NCBI GenBank assembly: GCA_004794785.1
Contig: SJOL01006490.1
Coordinates: 1,248,466-1,312,465 of the forward strand
Length of the DNA stretch: 64,000 nt
Direction: 5' to 3'
Source: Opisthorchis felineus
Lineage: Eukaryota > Platyhelminthes > Trematoda > Opisthorchiida > Opisthorchiidae
In this document: positions 57,751-64,000 of the stretch, piece by piece
How the letters are laid out: each line of letters starts with the position of its first letter
Numbering within the stretch: the first letter of the stretch is position 1
Notes under the pieces: model-generated
Database searches by the model: none
The model's input: only the letters and a program-made list of their open reading frames with translations
Told to the model about the DNA's origin: nothing
Made by a program: the position numbers and the translations under genes

Positions 57751-58029
57751 AATTACCAGCACACTCAGCTGCACTGGTCATTGCCGACTCCCAGGATGAG
57801 TAACTCAAGGCAGAACGCACCATTAATCGCGCTGGTGCATCCAAGCTATTGTCTTCAATGCATAGCTCCACTTCCAATCCCTCGAATGGGAAGTCCACTG
57901 TGATATCAGCTGCCGCCTCCAATGCGTAGCCATCTACCCCACTTCCCCAAATCATCGGCGAACGAAACTATGACAGATAGGACCACTGTGCGGTAATTAT
58001 GCGGTTCGGACAGCTGATAATGATGTTCC
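57751..58029. other. Spacer, nothing recognised
   Basis: The area between the LINE end and the foldback element shows only overlapping short frames on the minus strand. Confidence 0.4.
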
Positions 58030-58340
58030 ACAAATGCACTCATTTGCACATCAAGTTGGTTTTCACGAGAGACTCAAGTGAATCTCTCGTTTATGATATT
58101 CTTCGATATGCTGCGCGAAGGCCACCTCGTGTTTCAGCTGGCAAGATATTCGAGATATTGCAGTATATTTTCATAAAGCAGACTACTAACAAGGTTGCTG
58201 AAAACTCTTCGATAGCCCAGGACCAGCTTCATTTTTCTTGAGACTCATCTGGTAGGCGCAGTCCCCGAGTTCCCGTCAACCGTATGTTCTGCTTAAACCC
58301 GGTCATGGGCTGTCGAAGAGCTTTCAGCAACCTTGTGAGT
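58030..58340. mobile_element. Foldback-type element, relative of the one at 37197
   Basis: It shares GTGAATCTCTCGTTTATGAT, CTCGTGTTTCAGCTGG, GATATTCGAGATAT and the GTAGGCGCAGTCCCCGAGTT block with the 37197 element. Its own stem is different: 58189-58224 and 58301-58336 are inverted 36-base copies (ACAAGGTTGCTGAAA.. and ..TTTCAGCAACCTTGT) around a 76-base loop. Confidence 0.72.
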
Positions 58341-58639
58341 CGTTTCCTTTATGATGATAATGATGTTGGTTTTGTGGACTGAAGAATTTTCCGCATGGAT
58401 GCGCCAATTGTGCAGTATTGTGTGGGCGAGTATGAAGTCATTTCTCCACTTGTAACGTCCAGGGCTATAGAAGTTTAGAGTTCTAGCCGCTGTTCAAGAG
58501 TATCAGTTCACGATATTTTGCGCTTTTTGCTGAACGGATTAGGCTCTTCCGAGGTCACTCTTCTGAAAAGAGGATGACTCTATCAACTCAGTTTAATAAC
58601 TGATGGAAGCTCCTGAGATCGTTTCCCTAGATCCATTAA

Positions 58640-58960
58640 AGCTATCCCACATATTACCTGTTCTGAAGGACAGACGGACCGCTATTAGTATCTCTTTGGG
58701 CCTGCACTTTTTTTAATCCTTCAATTGTACCCTCGAATGGCCGCCAACATTGCCTGGTTAAAGAACAAGTCCACAACCAGAAACTTGTAACATTCTGGCG
58801 GTCTCCGGATGTATGACAGGGCGTCATGGCGTTATGACGTCTGCGTATTCCGATGGATTTGTGTGGAAGGTCTTGAAGAAGTACATTAAATAAGTTGTGA
58901 CACCATACTAAGCCCTGTGGCATGCCACTTGGTATGAAGTGTCAAAGGTATAGGGTTCCC
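58640..58960 (-). mobile_element. Jockey/CR1-like LINE reverse-transcriptase remnant
   Basis: On the minus strand GMPQGLVWCHNLFNVLLQDL is followed, one frame over, by YADVIT (58836-58847). GxPQGxV..LFNxxLxDLP then YADDIT is the core of jockey/CR1-type reverse transcriptases. The second catalytic aspartate has become valine and the frame is broken, so it is dead. It is not of the RTE type seen elsewhere in the window. Confidence 0.62.
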
Positions 58961-61689
58961 TCGGCTCTTACCAGCTAACCGGTCAACACTAGTTGCTGTC
59001 GTTGGACTGATCGCTTGTAAAAACAGTTCAGAGTCTCAAATGAACTCACTGCCGGCTGACAACTTATCAACGACGTCCAATATCTGAGGCAGGACCATTT
59101 AGATGGGCGGATGTATGGAGATCCATTGACGGACGAGAAGCCATGTCCTGGTTGGCCAGAACATGGACCAATCAGAATAGAGGAGACTGTCGAAATGTCA
59201 GAAATGGGATGACGCGAAGGTAGCGGCGGGGTAATTAGAGATAAAAATGCGGAGGAACGATAAGCAGTAGGGATAATTCGCCAGAGGGGTTCACAATGAC
59301 CCACAGCTGTTAGTTACTGGAAATTTGCGGGACATACGTGGCTTTTAACCGTGGTACAGGCTGACTGGAAGATATAAAATGCCATACCTTACAGATCGGT
59401 TAGTGGGGATAAAAAATGTGCGAAACAGCAAAACAAACATTGTGACATAGCCCAAAATGTAGATACGCTGTCTGGCTGGATCCAAACAGAGTTAGACCTG
59501 CTTCCCGTATCGCCCTTCGTATCAGCAGCAATAGGACACCACTCATAATAGTCGGCGCCAGTCAGCGGATGGCTTGGTGCAAGAACGAAGGAAAATATCA
59601 CCAGCATGTAGCTCCTGATGAAAGCTTCTGATACGTATTCCAAGCAGAGGGATAGGCCCAGCATCTATACACCACCCCCTAAACCAGATCAGGGTAGAGC
59701 ACTTTCAACCCAGCATCGAGACACTGTTCAAAGTTTCGATCCGAATGAGCTTCTGCAATGTCGGCTAGTGAGTTACTCTAATCATATACCAGCCTGTTAC
59801 TGAAGAAGTTCCACGAACTCCTTATCTTGATCCGTACTAGGAGTGAGTGAGCTGGCGCTACCTGAACATGAGGCCGAAAGTGAGAAACCTGATATCCCAT
59901 AGGGGGCAAGGAATACCCCGCGGACCTCCCAGCTGTGGGGACGCACGTTTTCCGACATTGATTGTCGTATCCAAGACTACCCGCGTTTGACTATATTTTG
60001 CGCTGCCGCCAGAACTTACTCGGGTTGCTTTTAAAGTTCATAGAAGATTTACATCACCAGCGACATGCAAAGATACAAATCACAGCCGATCGGATGGATC
60101 ATTGACGAACAGCAGGAATAACCAAGGTCCTGACAGTAAAACCGATGGTGTCCCACCACTTGCCGCAGCCGTACGCGACGCCACAGTTCCACACGAAGCC
60201 TGAGACTTCCGTTTCAGCAGTGACTCCTTCATCGACTGCTCAGCCTGGTTACTTGGAACTCAGAGGACATTGATTGAACCATGTATCGTCTATTGCTTAG
60301 ACATTTGGAATTCCCCACATTTCTTCTGTCCTTGCTTGTAACCGCACCTCCGACTTTGTTTTTTAATGCTTGCGCATGAACTGGCGCTTGTTTCGCCCTA
60401 TCACCTCACTCATTTGATCCTGAGGTCATCCAGCCATTTTTTGCGGCTAACCTCATGCACGTGTGACTGTCTCACGTGGGAGTCTGTTTTGCTCATTTGG
60501 TTTGTACCGTTATAGTCCAAGTGGACAGTTTGTTGTGAACGAGTATCTGCTGTCGGGTTTCGTATATTTGTTTGTTGTCACCACCCTAATTGTGGCAAAC
60601 GTTCAGTTTTTTCTCTATTAAGGGACTATATCCCGTCTGATGACGCCTATAACTCTCCATGCCTTATTGATCTCATCCTATTTCGTTTTCCTCCCAAGCT
60701 TCGACCTGCGGTAATAGGTGCTAGGTACGTCCTGTTTGGCCGTTATCCACTGCACCCGATCTGTGCATTACACCTGAAGGGATCCCCGACCGGACAAAAT
60801 AAATACAACCTGTGATATTACATTGGTTTTGCTCCCTCTGCGGATTCCCCTGGCAAACCCAAAACATCCCGCTGCTCGCAGAATTGCACGTCCCAGCCCA
60901 ACTACCTCAATCACGACGTCCGTCACCGGGCTGTCCACAAACTGAAGTATCTCCTGCAGTGACGGCACGGCACTGCCATACCTAGTTTGATAGCGTATTC
61001 GCGACTGTTCAATTCCCATTTTGACTGCGCCCTCTCGCCCACTCGTTCCCTTACCTGCAACCACAAACAATGTCTTCATCTGGCCCCAGCCGCCCCCAGG
61101 AGGCGTTCATTCCAGTCTGCAGAACCTTCCGTTGGATCTAAACATCTCGGTGACTCTTACTTTGTAATCCTCCCCAAGCCAGTCATTTTCCGTGCAGTTC
61201 GCGTTTGCACGAACTCCTTCTACCAAGGAACTTTTACACCAGACTCCGCTCCAGCAGCAACACTGGTGAGTCCCTCCAGTTTTACCGCACAATGTGATTC
61301 CGAGTTTCCTACTACCATTTATCCGTACTGCGAATTCCCCCACTTCACCACCCCCACTTCACCGCTCCCACTTACGCCTTCCGTGACCCTGGCCATACGC
61401 CCAACGGCCCAAGGCCACAAAGCTTCAGTGACGGTTTTAGGCTTTAGTTCAAACTGGCCGGCCAGATTGTGGCAGATCTGCTACCTCTCCAGATCCTTTA
61501 TTCTGGCTCCACATTTTCTTCAGTTTGAAGTTTTTTTATCACATACCAAGCAGGAAGCCTCTTGTTATGCCCTCCCCCTATTGTTTTTGCTTGAAATCGA
61601 AATCTTGACGATAGTACCTTGTCTAATCTGATATGTTCCCCATAAGAAAGAAAGAGCCCTTGTAATTTTTGTTCCCTACTCATGCCGCC
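58961..61689. other. 2.7 kb without supported gene
   Basis: No coding region I can defend. A 214-codon plus-strand open frame (60987-61631) is rich in Ser, Thr and Pro, matches nothing I know and lies just upstream of a BEL/Pao element, so it may belong to that element's LTR or leader. An AATAAA-containing stretch occurs near 60799. Confidence 0.4.
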
Positions 61690-62425
61690 TCGGGCGTGAC
61701 CACTTCTGCATCGGATAATGCTTACCGTTTATGTCACCGTCCCTTTTCCACGGAATTCCCAGGCACACAAACCACACCAGTCATACTCTTATTCCGACTG
61801 TAACATGATCATGCATGAAGGTATGCCACCCACTAGTTGGGAATAAACATTGTTACTATTGTTATTATTAATAGTACCGTATAAAAACCTGGCTCTGACT
61901 TTGTTTCGCCTTCCCGGAGGTTCTTGTATTACGCGTCACTCAAAGATACCGTTTGGTTGTAACAGTACTCGACATCTTACATCTTCTTGTTTGAGATAAG
62001 CATGCCAACCTTTAAAACCATTGTGAGCAAAATGGGAGCCAAGGACTTCGCGGAGCCTATTGACGCTGCAGAGGAAACAATTGCAGTGGAGTTTGCTTCG
62101 CGACCTGGTTTTTGCATGTCACTTTCCGCGTCTAGCCGTATAATCAGTGTAGCTTCGTAAGCTTCAAGGACTACCCAGCTCCAGGAATACCAGGCTAAGC
62201 GAGAGGTCCAACTCCAACCTGCTCTGATAGAGGCACAGAACGAAGCGGAGCTAGCTAAAATCAAGTTGGAAGCCGAAGAGGACTTACCAGATGGAGTCGG
62301 GGAGCCAGTAGCCTCTACTGGCCAGTTAACGCAGTACTTGAAACCCTGTTAGATAAATGAAAGACCTCTATGTTGGCGATATTAGACAGTCATCTCCAGG
62401 GGAAAACAGATTATTTCTGCCACTC

Positions 62426-62720
62426 CAGAGAAAGCCAGTGTAAAACTACCCGAGGAAGTGCTGTCATACTTTGATGGCAATCCAAATCTTTACTGAAGGT
62501 TCACACACCAGTTTGAGATATATACTGAAATCAAGGCGGAGGACGCCGAGCAGAGGCTTTTGTATTTGGTCCGCTATTGTCAGGGCGACGCGAAGGTGGC
62601 CGGTGAAGAACGTGTGATGTTCCAGCCGGAAGTAGCAAACACCAGGGCTCGGGAGATTCCACGCAACCTTTTTGGTCAGCCTCATATTTTTGCTCGCCCT
62701 CTACTCGGAAGCCTGTTTTG
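62426..62720 (+). pseudogene. Pao gag core remnant
   Basis: An open stretch broken by a single TGA near 62495 runs KLPEEVLSYFDGNP.., FEIYTEIKAEDAEQRLLYLV and NLFGQPHIFARPLLGSL. It fits the conserved gag domain of BEL/Pao elements, which binds and packages element RNA. One internal stop suffices to kill it. Confidence 0.72.
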
Positions 62721-63475
62721 ATTGGCACGATAGACGACTGGAACAATGGAGTCTCTGTGCGAACTGTGTATAAAAATAGGACGTTGAGATATTGCGCTCG
62801 CGCAGCTGCACCACGTTTCAGATTTGCATCCGCTTGCCGTTGTAGAAGGAATTGTGTCTTCCCTTTCCTCGCTACTGCAGCAAAAGTGAGCAGATGTGGC
62901 AGATAAAATATCGATGACTGGCCGGAGTCCAGGTTCCACTGACTCGGCGGAGTTTCTGAGCATGCTCTCCAGGGCTGGACGTAGTCGGTTTGGGCATCTG
63001 GCTCGAGAAGAGGACGTAAGATGCCTTTCTGTGCCATTAACTTCTACAAGTGAGGATCCTAGAAGGGATGGTTTTGCGAGCTTGCGAACCAACATTAGGC
63101 CAGGCACAGACCGGGCACATGCCTTACTCACTATTTTCACGGCCTTACCCAGTTTCCGGCTGCCAGCGCCTTCTATCCATGCAAGTTCTTGATGGGTGGA
63201 GTTGCATGCGGGAGCATAATGCATGCTTTTGGTTGCCTGGAAGAGTGCCACATGGCTAGAAATTGCAAATCAATTGTTCGGCACGGAGAGTCAGCTTGTA
63301 GGGGGCAACATCACAGGTGTTTGCATGCACCGAAACCCGGAAACAAAGCAGGGACGACTTCACAGACGGTGGGGTTTTGTGCCTTAACTCAAAGTAGTCA
63401 GCTTCCAGCACGCTTAGAAATTATTCCTGTTAAGCTTAACACTCCAGCAGGAAGGATGACAACGTATGCGTTTAA

Positions 63476-63540
63476 GATACTGGGTCCGACATGACATCAG
63501 CAAAGCTGGAGCTTCTGGTAAAGAACGGGCCCAGGCTGCC
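63476..63540 (+). pseudogene. Pao aspartic protease active-site region
   Basis: DTGSDMTSAKLELLVKNG contains the aspartic protease D(T/S)G triad in the form usual for retroelements (DTGSD). It is separated from the knuckle by a frameshift and followed by a stop near 63608. Confidence 0.7.
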
Positions 63541-64000
63541 ACCTACCTCTATACCAGCTGTTACACAGGGTGGTTCCACAGGATGTACCTCTGAAGCCAA
63601 TGGCATCTAGCTTTTATCAGTGGATGAAAGTTAGTTGATAAACATTGACTCGGCATTTGTCCCTGACGGCTTACCCATGCGAATCGTCCCATTTAGCAAA
63701 TTGGCTCACTCATGGCCACATCTTCACGAAGTCGCGTTTGGCGAATTGGCTGAGTCCTTTTCGGGTGTGACGCGTCCGAAGCGCGCTGGGTATTTGGTCG
63801 GCGCTTTGGAGGTAAAAAACAGCCATTTGCCGTAAAGACCTTGTTTGGTTCGGTACTTGTTGGTCAGATGGGACCTGGGGCGAGGCAAAAGGTTGTCAGT
63901 CATTGTATGACCGGGTACAGTCAGGACATCCATGAGCCTTTGCAGCGGCTCTACAATTCGAAATTCACGGACACTTTAGCATACAACTATAGTCTCTCCT

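Larger units (their letters stand above)
61690..64000 (+). mobile_element. BEL/Pao LTR retrotransposon, broken, continues past window end
   Basis: From about 62000 the plus strand codes gag: MPTFKTIVSKMGAKDFAEP, a Glu/Lys/Gln-rich helix around 62190-62280, then LPEEVLSYFDGNPNLY and QRLLYLVRYCQGDAKVAGEE (the Pao gag LPxFxG..YLLxxCxGxA pattern). A Cys/His knuckle ends GQHHRCLH (63195-63330). The protease motif DTGSD is at 63476-63490, one frame over from the preceding segment. Further on VPFSKLAHSWPHLHEVAF (around 63690) is typical of the Pao protease/RT spacer. Stops and frameshifts are present throughout. An AT-rich, LTR-like stretch with GGAATAAA precedes gag at 61830-61990; I cannot fix the LTR borders. 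Confidence 0.8.

Noticed and set aside
60987..61631. 214-codon plus-strand open frame
   Set aside because: No recognisable domain; composition suggests LTR or leader of the following BEL/Pao element rather than a host gene.
1..64000. Search for CRISPR arrays, operons, ribosomal RNA or bacterial gene clusters
   Set aside because: Split gene structure and retroelements show a eukaryotic nuclear sequence; nothing of this kind is present.

Overview
This is nuclear genomic DNA of an animal, almost certainly a parasitic flatworm. Three things point there. The only host gene is split by spliceosomal introns. Its first four introns are 35 to 40 bases long while later ones run to several kilobases, a size gradient known from flatworms. 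The spacers are full of RTE-type (SR2-like) non-LTR elements, tRNA-headed SINEs and Gypsy and BEL/Pao LTR elements. A tapeworm of the Spirometra/Diphyllobothrium group is my best guess, but that is inference.

Positions 1-45693 are the 5' three quarters of one gene on the minus strand, the orthologue of RALGAPA (alpha, catalytic subunit of the Ral GTPase-activating protein complex; mammalian RALGAPA1/2, also called GARNL1/TULIP1). I place 25 exons with confidence and two small candidates. All 25 have GT..AG borders. Codon phase agrees at every junction except across one unresolved gap between 13.9 and 11.7 kb. The exons encode about 1600 residues in the same order as the mammalian protein: N-terminal helical region, serine-rich linker, conserved middle region. 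The C-terminal Rap/Ran-GAP catalytic domain is not in the window and should lie beyond position 1.

The introns hold repeats in known layers: a Gypsy element inserted in a SINE in intron 6, a foldback element with long inverted arms in intron 7, a truncated RTE element next to a SINE in the 7.8 kb intron, and isolated SINE copies.

From 46.5 to 64 kb there is no host gene that I can support. It is a stack of decayed RTE elements, some inserted into others with visible target-site duplications, plus a jockey/CR1-like reverse-transcriptase remnant, a second foldback element, and at the right edge a broken BEL/Pao element that continues out of the window.

No new defence, metabolic or regulatory system is visible. 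The most useful content is the RALGAPA exon structure, an in-frame alternative donor in its linker, and readable insertion histories that suggest which LINE machinery moved which SINE.
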